From assembly GCA_024408895.1 (NCBI GenBank), contig JAKSUO010000046.1, positions 1-8,882 on the forward strand: a DNA stretch of 8,882 nucleotides, given 5' to 3'. Numbering within the stretch: position 1 is the stretch's first letter; each line of letters starts with the position of its first letter. This stretch comes from Alphaproteobacteria bacterium (GTDB taxonomy: Bacteria > Pseudomonadota > Alphaproteobacteria > RF32 > CAG-239). The notes under the pieces are model-generated. The model saw only the letters and a program-made list of their open reading frames with translations. It had not been told where the DNA came from and ran no database searches. This document shows positions 1-6,444 of the stretch, piece after piece. A program made the position numbers and the translations under genes.

Positions 1-257
1 CTGTTTTAACGGCGCGTAAGTTAGAACGCTTTTTGATATAACTGTTTGCAACAACTTATCAATTTACGGGTATGGAAGGTCGTTCAGTTGATTTGGAAAA
101 AACAATTACCGGTTGTGAGCGTATTCTTTCAGGAGAGTTTAATTATCTGACCGAAAACGACTTCTTTATGGTGGGTGATATTGATGAGGTGGTTGAAAAA
201 ACAAAAAACAAAAAAGCAGCTTATGAAAAAGCCTTGAGAGAGGAAACTGCCGAATGA
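1..257 (+). CDS. atpD: F1-ATPase β subunit, C-terminal end, with an in-frame stop
   Basis: This is the last ~84 codons of the catalytic β subunit, read in the frame starting at base 3; the rest lies beyond the left edge. The translation opens VLTARKLERFL, then after a TAA at 39-41 continues LFATTYQFTGMEGR and on to a normal end, FMVGDIDEVVEK. This matches the helical C-terminal domain of F-type β (RFLSQPF...FTG-G; then YMVG-IDE). Spacing to the family motif is exact, so there is no frameshift: the stop sits on the conserved Gln. If the stop is real, β loses about 72 residues including its C-terminal helices, and assembly would probably fail. The true stop (255-257) overlaps the ε start as ATGA. 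Identity as β is firm; whether the gene is broken depends on the three bases at 39-41. Confidence 0.85.
39..41 (+). other. atpD: In-frame TAA within atpD at the conserved Gln of RFL(S/T)QPF
   Basis: In the β frame the codons at 36-44 are ATA TAA CTG. The family has Ser/Thr-Gln-Pro here, and ACA CAA CCG would differ by exactly one C-to-T change per codon. The reading frame is intact on both sides, so this is a substitution and not an indel. It lies only ~40 bases from the window edge. Confidence 0.8.
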
Positions 258-652
258 AGTTTGTTATCTGCACTCCGTTAGGTTCTGTCTTGCAGACAGA
301 TATTGTGAAAGTAACGTTGGAAACTTTGGACGGGTATCAGACGTTTTTACCGCGTCATGTGGATTATGTTTCAACAATGGGACCGAACATTATCACCTAT
401 ATTACAATGAATCACGAACAAAAATATGCCGCGTGTCATCACGGAATTGTGGTGAAAACAGGTGATGAAGTGATGGTTACGGCACAAAATGCCGTTTTAG
501 GTGATTCTTTAGATGAATTGGAAAATGTTATCAATCATGAATTTAAACAAACCGAGGAAAACAGAAAAGAATTAAATACGGCAATGGCTAGGTTGGAACT
601 GGGCTTGATACGCGGTTTCGGTCGTCTAAATAAGGAGAGCGCCGATGGTTGA
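254..652 (+). CDS. atpC: N-type F1-ATPase ε subunit
   Basis: 132 residues, the usual ε length. ε sits on the central stalk, binds γ and couples F1 to the c-ring. The N-terminal part (about 1-85) is the β-sandwich, opening FVICTPLGSVLQTDIVKVTLETLDGYQ, which follows the family pattern of an early strand followed by a conserved turn that contacts the ring. The remainder (about 88-132) is the helical hairpin, rich in Glu, Lys and Arg. Its place directly after β and before AtpQ is typical of N-ATPase operons; ordinary operons end in β-ε. The start overlaps the β stop (ATGA), with AGAGGA about ten bases upstream. The end overlaps atpQ by eight bases, implying translational coupling. Confidence 0.9.
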   Translation: MKFVICTPLGSVLQTDIVKVTLETLDGYQTFLPRHVDYVSTMGPNIITYITMNHEQKYAACHHGIVVKTGDEVMVTAQNAVLGDSLDELENVINHEFKQTEENRKELNTAMARLELGLIRGFGRLNKESADG

Positions 653-965
653 TTTGCATACCTCTCATGAACGTCAAATTAAAGATGAATTGATGCGCAA
701 AGCGGAACTTTTGAAAAAACGTTCCGACAGAACTTGGCGCGCTAATTTCGGAATGATTGCCTCATTGGGAGGGGTAATAATTGTGCCTATTTTACTGGGA
801 TTGTTCACCGGTTCTTATTTTGATGAAGTTTTGCCGCAACGCTTTTCGTGGCGACTGTCTTTGTTGTTTGTCGGTTTTGTCTGGGGTTTCTTTAATGCCT
901 ATTTATGGGTAAAAAATGAAAATGAAAAAATTGAAAGCATAGGGAGAGATAAAAATGGCAGATAG
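645..965 (+). CDS. atpQ: N-ATPase small membrane subunit AtpQ (AtpI-like)
   Basis: 106 residues with a charged cytoplasmic N-terminus (about 1-34, mostly helix with many Lys/Arg/Glu) and two membrane spans (about 36-57 and 70-89). The first span carries regularly spaced P48, G52, G56 and D60, the kind of Gly/Asp pattern seen in AtpI-family assembly factors. The protein corresponds to the small gene that follows ε in N-ATPase operons. AtpI proteins help assemble the c-ring, so a similar role is inferred, not shown. AAGGAG at 632-637 with seven bases before ATG fixes the start. It overlaps ε upstream (8 bases) and atpR downstream (11 bases). Confidence 0.85.
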   Translation: MVDLHTSHERQIKDELMRKAELLKKRSDRTWRANFGMIASLGGVIIVPILLGLFTGSYFDEVLPQRFSWRLSLLFVGFVWGFFNAYLWVKNENEKIESIGRDKNGR

Positions 966-1272
966 TGCAATGGTCATTATGTGGCAGGAAGCTCAATGGG
1001 TTGATATGATTATCGCCTTTATCTGCGGCGCTGTAATCGGGTTTATATATTTGCAAAGTTTGCGCTGGAGTATTAATCACTGGCCGGAATATAAGCACAA
1101 GTATGCCATATATCTATTAACGGCTTTAGCCAGAATATCTTTATTCTTTGGCGTTTTGATATTGGTCGCACACCGAAATGCTTTTATCGTGATTATATAT
1201 TTGGCCGCATTTTTGCTGACCAGATTTATTTTTCTGATGGTTGAAAGAAAAAATTTAGGATCAAATCGGTAA
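955..1272 (+). CDS. atpR: N-ATPase small membrane subunit AtpR
   Basis: 105 residues with three predicted membrane spans (about 17-36, 51-72, 76-95) and a short polar loop after the first. Arginines R60 and R90 lie within or at the edge of spans two and three, and intramembrane Arg residues are a feature I associate with AtpR. The gene is found only in N-type operons between atpQ and the a subunit, so position strongly supports the name. Its role is not settled; helping assemble or stabilise the c-ring through its buried charges has been suggested. The start is preceded by GGGAGA at 942-947 and overlaps the atpQ stop. A gap of 21 bases separates it from the a subunit. Confidence 0.82.
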   Translation: MADSAMVIMWQEAQWVDMIIAFICGAVIGFIYLQSLRWSINHWPEYKHKYAIYLLTALARISLFFGVLILVAHRNAFIVIIYLAAFLLTRFIFLMVERKNLGSNR

Positions 1273-1293
1273 ATAAAGGGGGATAATAAGGTT

Positions 1294-2028
1294 ATGCCGC
1301 AGTTTAATTTTGCAAATTGGTTGGACTTACCGTATGTCGAAAAAAACATCGGTTTGGAAAGCTATGACGCAATTAAACTAATATCTTTTGACGGATGGGC
1401 TGTAAATGTCACAATTTTTAACAGTTGGATTGTGATGGCGATTATAGTGTTTGTTTCGTGGTTGGCAACACGTCATTTATCATACGGAAAACAGGTGTCA
1501 AAATTGCAAACGGCGTTGGAAGCGCTTGTTTTGTGGTTGCAAAATGAGGCTAACGAGACAAGTGGCTCGCGCAATAATCAATATCTTGGTATGGCACTAG
1601 GGTTGTTCAGCTTTATTTTGGTGGCAAATTTGCTGACGTTTATTCCGTGGTTTAAGCCGCCGACAGCTTCATTAAGTACTACCATGGCTTTAGCATTGGT
1701 GGTGTTTTTGGCTATCCCGTATTTTTCAATTCAGAATGCCGGCGTTAAGGGGTATCTGCGCAAATTTGTTGAGCCGATACCGTTAATGTTGCCGATGAAT
1801 GTTTTCAGCGAGTGCTTTTCTATTTTTGCCATGGGATTGCGCTTGTTCGGAAATATGTTAAGCGGCGTAATGTTCGGAGCCATATTGAGCGCGTTTATTC
1901 CGTTTGTTGCGCCACTGACAATGCAAACACTCGGGTTGTTAACAGGAACTATTCAGGCGTATATTTTTGCCTTGTTGGCGGTGGTTTATACTTCTGCCGT
2001 CAAGGAAGAAATAAAGCCGGAAATTTAA
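1294..2028 (+). CDS. atpB: Fo-ATPase a subunit (N-type)
   Basis: 244 residues, strongly hydrophobic. It is the stator half of the ion channel, passing ions to and from the c-ring. The signature GLRLFGNMLSG contains R183, the equivalent of the essential Arg that faces the c-ring carboxylate (E. coli R210). Near the end, GLLTGTIQAYIFALL holds the conserved Gln of the last helix. After a short periplasmic or amphipathic start (1-45) there are about five spans. The length fits the N-type a subunit, shorter than the ~270 residues of E. coli. The start follows a purine-rich AAAGGGGGA at 1275-1283. No lesion is seen. Confidence 0.93.
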   Translation: MPQFNFANWLDLPYVEKNIGLESYDAIKLISFDGWAVNVTIFNSWIVMAIIVFVSWLATRHLSYGKQVSKLQTALEALVLWLQNEANETSGSRNNQYLGMALGLFSFILVANLLTFIPWFKPPTASLSTTMALALVVFLAIPYFSIQNAGVKGYLRKFVEPIPLMLPMNVFSECFSIFAMGLRLFGNMLSGVMFGAILSAFIPFVAPLTMQTLGLLTGTIQAYIFALLAVVYTSAVKEEIKPEI

Positions 2029-2030
2029 TT

Positions 2031-2037
2031 AAGGAGG
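2031..2037 (+). promoter_or_regulatory. Strong Shine-Dalgarno site of the c-subunit gene
   Basis: AAGGAGG, eight bases before the ATG at 2046, is the best ribosome-binding site in the operon. c is needed in many copies per complex, so a stronger site than its neighbours makes sense. It also fixes the c start, because the open frame runs far back into the a gene. Confidence 0.8.
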
Positions 2038-2045
2038 ATAAAAAA

Positions 2046-2315
2046 ATGGATGCTTATGCAATAATAGGAGCGGCTTCGGTTATCGGGGCTTGTTTGTGTA
2101 TGGGAATTGGCAGTATCGGTTCCTCATTGGGTGAGGGACAAGCAGCGGCTTCGGCTTTACAGGCTATGGCGCAGCAACCGGATGAGGCAAGCCGAATTCG
2201 TTCCACGATGTTTGTTTCGTTGGCAATGATTGAAACAACAGCGCTGTATTCGCTGTTAATTGCCTTTTTGATTTTATATGCAAACCCGTTTTGGAATTAT
2301 GCTGTCAATCAATAA
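2046..2315 (+). CDS. atpE: Fo-ATPase c subunit (N-type rotor ring)
   Basis: 89 residues forming a two-helix hairpin; copies form the rotor ring. Helix 1 has the Gly/Ala/Ser-rich GIGSIGSSLGEG, the loop is QQPDEASR (family RQP loop, here QQP), and helix 2 holds MIETTALYSLLIAF. E63 is the ion-binding carboxylate; T64, T65 and Y68 match the Ser/Thr-Thr-Tyr set of Na+-binding rings. E30 takes the place of the helix-1 Gln of Na+ rings such as Ilyobacter, so each site has two carboxylates, as in other N-type rings. Those were first predicted to carry Na+, but the Burkholderia ring was reported to bind H+, so ion choice stays open. The start is set by the strong site at 2031-2037; no signal sequence is present. 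Confidence 0.94.
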   Translation: MDAYAIIGAASVIGACLCMGIGSIGSSLGEGQAAASALQAMAQQPDEASRIRSTMFVSLAMIETTALYSLLIAFLILYANPFWNYAVNQ

Positions 2316-2336
2316 AATAATCGGTCGGGAGTGACG

Positions 2337-3110
2337 ATGGGGATTGATTTATTTACATTAACGGCACAAGTCATAAATTTAATAATTTTGCTTTTTTTGC
2401 TGCGAAAGTTTTTGTATGTTCCGGTTTTGAAAGCCGTTGAAGCCAGACAGAAGTTAATTGCCGATGAATTGATAAGCGCAGAACAAGCGCGAGCATCCGC
2501 GCAAAAAGAAGAGGCAAAATGTGTGGCAAAATTGCGCGAGATTGAAACACAAAAACAAGCCGTGTTAGATAAGGTGCAAAAAGAAGCACAACAGCTTGCA
2601 GTTAAACTCAGCGAAGAAGCTCAAGTGCAATATAAACAATCTCAGCAAAAATTAAATGAAAAGCTAAAAGCAGAGCATAGAAATTTTGATGTCAGTGTCC
2701 AAAGTTTGGTGGTTAAATATTTTGAACAGTTTGCCGACAGCGCTTTAAAGCAAATTGCAGATGCCGATTTGAATGTTTTGGCCGTGCATCGGTTTATGCA
2801 AAAATTGACAACCTTACCCGAAAATGAAAAAAAATCTTTTGCAGCAACTTATCGTGCCAATAATATTATAATCATTAAATCGGCAAAAGTTCTTCCGGAT
2901 GAAATGAAGGAAAATCTTGAAAACGTATTGAAACAGGAACTGAAATTAAAAAATTCAACGATATTTGAATATAAAATATCAGAAGAATTAATCTGCGGTT
3001 TGAGTGTCGCGGCGGGAGAACAAATGATTTCGTGGAATTTGCAATCCTATCTTAAAGAATTTAGAAATAACTTAAATAATGAAGTGGTAAAAATACTAAA
3101 CAGAGGTTGA
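2337..3110 (+). CDS. atpF: Fo-ATPase b subunit, long N-type form with a δ-like C-terminus
   Basis: 257 residues, about 100 more than a normal b. The N-terminus (MGIDLFTLTAQVINLIILLFLL) is the single membrane anchor with its QxxNF/L-like pattern, followed by FLYVPV and a long charged coiled coil (about 30-125) that forms the peripheral stalk. The last ~80 residues do not look like b: IKSAKVLPDEMKENLENVL and then ISEELICGLSVAAGEQMISW follow the layout of the C-terminal domain of δ (sA-pLs...; vdpsLiGG-vv-igd-viDgS). No atpH is present, so this part probably replaces δ in tying the stalk to α. ATG 2337 is preferred to GTG 2331 because GGAG at 2328-2331 is properly spaced only for the ATG. Confidence 0.92.
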   Translation: MGIDLFTLTAQVINLIILLFLLRKFLYVPVLKAVEARQKLIADELISAEQARASAQKEEAKCVAKLREIETQKQAVLDKVQKEAQQLAVKLSEEAQVQYKQSQQKLNEKLKAEHRNFDVSVQSLVVKYFEQFADSALKQIADADLNVLAVHRFMQKLTTLPENEKKSFAATYRANNIIIIKSAKVLPDEMKENLENVLKQELKLKNSTIFEYKISEELICGLSVAAGEQMISWNLQSYLKEFRNNLNNEVVKILNRG

Positions 3111-3111
3111 A

Positions 3112-4608
3112 ATGGTTAATGCGGAAAAAACATTTGCGGCAATCGGCGAAAGCATAGAAAATACTCGCGCCGTTCTAAAAACAGAGGAAGTCAGTTTAGT
3201 GCAGTCAATTTCCGCCGGCACTGCAATAGTCAGCGGATTGGAAAATGCGCAAATGGATGAATTATTGTTGTTTCCGAATAATGTTTTAGGTATGGTGCAA
3301 ACCTTAAATCGTAATTCTGTCGGTGTTGTATTCCTTGATAATCCGGATCAAATTAAAGCCGGAGACAGAGTAACGCGAACCAAAAGAGTTTTAGATGTTC
3401 CTGTTTCCGAAGAATTGTTGGGACGTGTAATTGATCCGCTGGGTAAGGTTTTGGATGGCAAAGCGCCTTTAACAACGCAGTCGCGCCGACCTGTGGAAGC
3501 ACCGGCCTTTCCAATAATGGAACGAGCGCCGGTGGATACGCCTTTGCAAACCGGAATTAAAGCTATTGATGCTTTTACGCCAATCGGACGCGGTCAGCGA
3601 GAACTTATATTGGGGGACAGACAAACCGGAAAAACGGCGATTGCGTTAGATACGATGATTAATCAAAAAGACAGTGGTGTTATTAATATCTATTGTGCCA
3701 TCGGACAGCGCAATTCTGCCGTTGCCTCGGTTATTGCCGATTTGGAAAAATATGACATTATGGGGCAGACAATTGTTGTTGTGGCAGCCGGTAATGATGA
3801 AGCAGGTATGCAGTTTGTTGCACCTTATGCGGCAACAGCTATTGGTGAATATTTTATGGAACAGGGAAAAGATGTTTTGGTGGTCTATGATGATTTAACA
3901 AATCATGCGCGAGCATACAGACAAATGTCCTTGTTGTTGCGGCGGCCACCCGGACGTGAGGCCTTTCCGGGCGACATCTTTTATATTCATTCCAGACTTT
4001 TGGAAAGAGCAACACATTTACGCGCGGAATTAGGCGGAGGTTCTTTGACGGCTTTGCCGATTGTGGCAACAGAGGCCGGAAATATTTCAGCTTATATTCC
4101 GACTAATATCATTTCCATTACCGATGGACAGATATATTTATCGGCCTCGCTTTTTCAGAAAGGTGTTATGCCGGCAATAGATACGGGAAAATCCGTTTCG
4201 CGTGTGGGAGGAGATGCTCAGCTTCCGGCATATAAATCTTTGGTTGGGCCGTTAAAGCTCTTTTATGCGCAGTTTGAGGAGTTGGAATCTTTTACCAAAT
4301 TCGGTACGCAGTTGGATAAAGAAACGCAAAAACGTATTCAACGCGGGCAGGCAATTCGTCGTATTTTGGAACAGCGGCAATATCATACTTTTTCGGCTGC
4401 CAATCAAATTGCCGTTTTTTCGGCCGTTAATGCCGGATTGTTTGATGGCTTGTCGGCTGAAAAAACAGAAAAGGCTCAAAAAATTGTTTTAGAAGTGTTT
4501 CACGCTCAGTTCTCAAAAGAAATTGCCGATATTGTGGCGGCTAAGAAATTAACCAATGCCCAAACAGAGAAAATGATAACGGCGTTTCAAAATGCTTTGA
4601 CGGAGTAA
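3112..4608 (+). CDS. atpA: F1-ATPase α subunit (N-type)
   Basis: 498 residues. α alternates with β in the F1 head; its nucleotide sites are non-catalytic, but it gives the Arg finger to β. The β-barrel domain spans about 20-90. The nucleotide domain has PIGRGQRELILGDRQTGKT, with the Walker A loop at 168-175 and the intact family Gln-Thr-Gly-Lys-Thr. VVYDDLTNHARAYRQMSLLL and RRPPGREAFPGD follow. SVSRVGGDAQ carries R364, the Arg finger. The helical C-terminal domain fills the rest. All the key residues I can name are present, so α is expected to be functional. It starts one base after the b stop with AGAGG just upstream. α next to last, followed only by γ, is typical of N-type operons. Confidence 0.96.
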   Translation: MVNAEKTFAAIGESIENTRAVLKTEEVSLVQSISAGTAIVSGLENAQMDELLLFPNNVLGMVQTLNRNSVGVVFLDNPDQIKAGDRVTRTKRVLDVPVSEELLGRVIDPLGKVLDGKAPLTTQSRRPVEAPAFPIMERAPVDTPLQTGIKAIDAFTPIGRGQRELILGDRQTGKTAIALDTMINQKDSGVINIYCAIGQRNSAVASVIADLEKYDIMGQTIVVVAAGNDEAGMQFVAPYAATAIGEYFMEQGKDVLVVYDDLTNHARAYRQMSLLLRRPPGREAFPGDIFYIHSRLLERATHLRAELGGGSLTALPIVATEAGNISAYIPTNIISITDGQIYLSASLFQKGVMPAIDTGKSVSRVGGDAQLPAYKSLVGPLKLFYAQFEELESFTKFGTQLDKETQKRIQRGQAIRRILEQRQYHTFSAANQIAVFSAVNAGLFDGLSAEKTEKAQKIVLEVFHAQFSKEIADIVAAKKLTNAQTEKMITAFQNALTE

Positions 4609-4612
4609 TAAT

Positions 4613-5488
4613 ATGTCGGCAGAAGCATTGCAAAAAAGGATTAAAACAACTCAAGAGCTGCGTGATATTGTCAACAATATGAATATGTTATCATCGGTCA
4701 GTATTTGGCAGTATGAACGCGCAAACAAAGCTCTGGATAAATATCGTCGTAATTTGCGCAATGCTTTTCATGCACTTATGTTGCATGGTATGGAACCGCA
4801 ATCGGTTACCGATGGCAACGGTGTTGCCAGATATTTGTACATACTAATCGGAACAGATAACGGTATGGTGGGTAAATTCAATAAGGAAATTATTGAAAAA
4901 GTTCGTGCCGATATGCGGGCGCGAAAGCAACAACGCAAGGATGTTTTGTTTTTAGTAATAGGAAAGCGCTTAGCTGCTTTGGCGGAACAAGCCGGCTTAA
5001 ATGTTTATTATGCGGCCGGAATATCAAATTCGGTTAAAATTGTCGGCTCAATGTCCGAGAGTATTCTGCTTAAAATAGATGAAGCTGTGTTGCGCGAACA
5101 TATTAATCATGTTGTGGTATATTCTCACCGACGTGTCGGTAATACGTCAGTTGTTTTGGATAGCCGGCAGATTATGCCGTATGATAAGGATATGTGGAAA
5201 AATTTACGCGAAAAAAAATGGGATACAAATAATTTTCCAATGATTTCCAGTGATAAAAAAAGATTGTTTTCGGCATTGATAAAAGAAGGGTTGTTGATTG
5301 CTATGATTAGGCTTTTAAATTCTTCTTTGGCAGCCGAACATTATACACGAATGACAAATATGCAGGAAGCTGAGAAAAATATTGATGCAAACTTGGAACT
5401 TATGAACTTGGCTTATCAACAGCAAAGGCAAGAAAATATTACTGATGAATTGATAGATATTATTTCCGGCGCGGAAGCTATGGCATAA
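4613..5488 (+). CDS. atpG: F1-ATPase γ subunit (N-type)
   Basis: 291 residues, the usual length. γ is the central shaft turning inside the α3β3 head. The N-terminal helix (about 1-60: LQKRIKTTQELRDIVNNMNM) matches the family's rRIksv-nt-ki--aM pattern. A middle α/β domain (about 70-200) contains YLYILIGTDNGMVGKFN, matching the family's SDrGLcGgfN element. The C-terminal helix ends NLAYQQQRQENITDELIDI, the family's yN--RQa-IT-Ei-eI motif, then SGAEAM. Divergence from the standard motifs is normal for N-type γ. It is the last gene of the operon; GGAG at 4602-4605 precedes the start and a hairpin begins directly after the stop. Confidence 0.95.
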   Translation: MSAEALQKRIKTTQELRDIVNNMNMLSSVSIWQYERANKALDKYRRNLRNAFHALMLHGMEPQSVTDGNGVARYLYILIGTDNGMVGKFNKEIIEKVRADMRARKQQRKDVLFLVIGKRLAALAEQAGLNVYYAAGISNSVKIVGSMSESILLKIDEAVLREHINHVVVYSHRRVGNTSVVLDSRQIMPYDKDMWKNLREKKWDTNNFPMISSDKKRLFSALIKEGLLIAMIRLLNSSLAAEHYTRMTNMQEAEKNIDANLELMNLAYQQQRQENITDELIDIISGAEAMA

Positions 5489-5523
5489 AAAAAACTCCGG
5501 ATACTGTGAGTATCGGGAGTTTT
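5487..5523. terminator. Bidirectional hairpin terminator between atpG and the convergent small gene
   Basis: Arms at 5491-5505 (AAAACTCCGGATACT) and 5509-5523 (AGTATCGGGAGTTTT) pair in 14 of 15 positions around a GTG loop. On the - strand it ends in eight T, so it is strong for the small gene stopping at 5532. On the + strand only four T follow the stem, so it is a weaker stop for the ATPase operon. Confidence 0.85.
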
Positions 5524-5531
5524 GTGGTTTG

Positions 5532-5714
5532 TTACTTTTGCTTGCGTGGCGGCCTGTCAAAAGTGTGTTTCGGCAGGGCGGCGCTTGCTAATTTTTGTCT
5601 CTCTTTGGCAATTGCCTTTTGGGAGGCGGCACAAGTGCATTCCTCATCCGGAGCCAAAATACGCGTGCAATAGCTGCAATAAATGACACCATTTGCTGTA
5701 ATAGTTAGTTCCAT
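5532..5714 (-). CDS. Small Cys-rich protein, probable zinc ribbon
   Basis: 60 residues, function not recognised. C13, C16, C26 and C28 form a CxxC...CxC set (YCSYC and ECTC) that could bind one zinc ion as a tiny ribbon. The rest (about 29-60) is basic and helical with a Lys/Arg/Pro-rich tail (FDRPPRKQK), which could touch nucleic acid or a partner protein, but nothing proves it. It has no signal peptide and no membrane span. It is transcribed alone: a good promoter lies at 5757-5785 and a strong terminator follows its stop. No clear Shine-Dalgarno site is seen before the ATG. It could be a small accessory factor or a remnant; the intact Cys pattern favours a real gene. Confidence 0.6.
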   Translation of the reverse strand: MELTITANGVIYCSYCTRILAPDEECTCAASQKAIAKERQKLASAALPKHTFDRPPRKQK

Positions 5715-5756
5715 AAGCTAAAAATTTATGCGTTAAATAATTGTTTTACTGTATTG

Positions 5757-5785
5757 CATATAATAGAATAAAGTATATTTGTCAA
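5757..5785 (-). promoter_or_regulatory. σ70-type promoter of the small Cys-rich gene
   Basis: On the - strand TTGACA (5785-5780, perfect -35) is followed after 17 bases by TATATG (5762-5757). Transcription should start near 5750, leaving a leader of about 36 bases before the ATG at 5714. Only one base separates the -35 from the T-run of the preceding terminator. Confidence 0.6.
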
Positions 5786-5786
5786 T

Positions 5787-5812
5787 AAAAAAAGACTGAC
5801 GTTAGTCAGTCC
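5787..5812 (-). terminator. Rho-independent terminator of the secretin-like operon
   Basis: On the - strand a perfect 7-bp stem, GACTGAC / GTCAGTC (plus positions 5805-5811 and 5794-5800, loop of four), runs straight into seven T (5793-5787). It lies 15 bases after the stop of the 199-residue gene. Confidence 0.88.
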
Positions 5813-5826
5813 GGTTTACTAATTTA

Positions 5827-6426
5827 TTACAGCGGAGGAATATTAATTTGCGCGATGTATCCCGGTTTTATTTTAGTTGTGCTGTAATGCATATTACCGG
5901 TTTCTATGATGTAGCGTTCGCGCTGTGTCCACTTTGCTGCGGTTGTATAAAAATCGCGAGCGATAACTTCTTCGTTACGCGGGTTCATAATGTATAGAAC
6001 ACATCCCTGATGTGGCTCGGCAATACCGCAACGGCTGCGACCTGCCGGCACGTCTTGATTAAACACAATCCCATCTAAACCTCTTTTGGAAACGGATTGT
6101 GGCGTCGGAGAAAGTAAAAAACTGAAAATAGCGCCGATTAATACAGCTATGCCCAACAATAAAAGCACAGACTTATTTTTGAGTAAATCAGATAATGTTT
6201 CCTGACTTTGCGGCATCATATCTTCTTCCGTGATAAAGCGGATATTTTCCGTGTTACCACTGTTGGCAAAATATGTGTCGTCACCTGTGGCATAGTTGTT
6301 TTCAAGGTTGCCTGAGTTGTTGATTTTTGTTGGCGTGCCATAAGCAACGGGCGCGGAAACCGGTTTTTTCGGTCGTTTTATTTTGCGAATTTTGCGTGGT
6401 GCGTTTTTAAACTGATTGCCTTCCAT
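5827..6426 (-). CDS. Single-span inner-membrane protein, last gene of the secretin-like operon
   Basis: 199 residues, family not recognised. The cytoplasmic N-terminus is strongly basic (KNAPRKIRKIKRPKKP, about 8-22), then polar and Asn/Gly-rich to about 75. A single membrane span lies at about 86-106, followed by a ~90-residue domain that should be periplasmic. That domain has two cysteines, C133 and C142, close enough for a disulphide, and looks β-rich (YIIETGNMHYSTTKIKPGYIAQINI). This layout resembles inner-membrane partners of secretins in pilus and secretion systems (PilP- or GspC-like), but that is drawn from layout and neighbour, not from sequence similarity. It starts 18 bases after the secretin-like gene with AGAGG before the ATG and is followed by a strong terminator. 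Confidence 0.7.
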   Translation of the reverse strand: MEGNQFKNAPRKIRKIKRPKKPVSAPVAYGTPTKINNSGNLENNYATGDDTYFANSGNTENIRFITEEDMMPQSQETLSDLLKNKSVLLLLGIAVLIGAIFSFLLSPTPQSVSKRGLDGIVFNQDVPAGRSRCGIAEPHQGCVLYIMNPRNEEVIARDFYTTAAKWTQRERYIIETGNMHYSTTKIKPGYIAQINIPPL

Positions 6427-6444
6427 TTTTTTTGCCTCTGCTGC

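Noticed and set aside
39..41. TAA read as Gln through a changed genetic code
   Set aside because: TAA ends the a, c, α and γ genes here exactly where the families end, so it is a normal stop in this genome.
72..257. Independent 61-residue gene starting at ATG 72
   Set aside because: Its sequence is simply the β C-terminal domain (FTGMEGR...MVGDIDE) continuing the frame before the stop; the ATG is an internal Met and has no ribosome site.
1812..2045. N-terminal extension of the c subunit into the a gene
   Set aside because: The extra frame is only open by chance; the c family begins at 2046 and AAGGAGG is placed for that ATG.
2331..2336. GTG start for the b subunit
   Set aside because: ATG 2337 has GGAG at the right distance and gives the family's usual N-terminus; the GTG overlaps that ribosome site.
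4252..4492. Short ORFs on both strands inside atpA
   Set aside because: They lie within a fully conserved α gene and have no ribosome sites or recognisable features.
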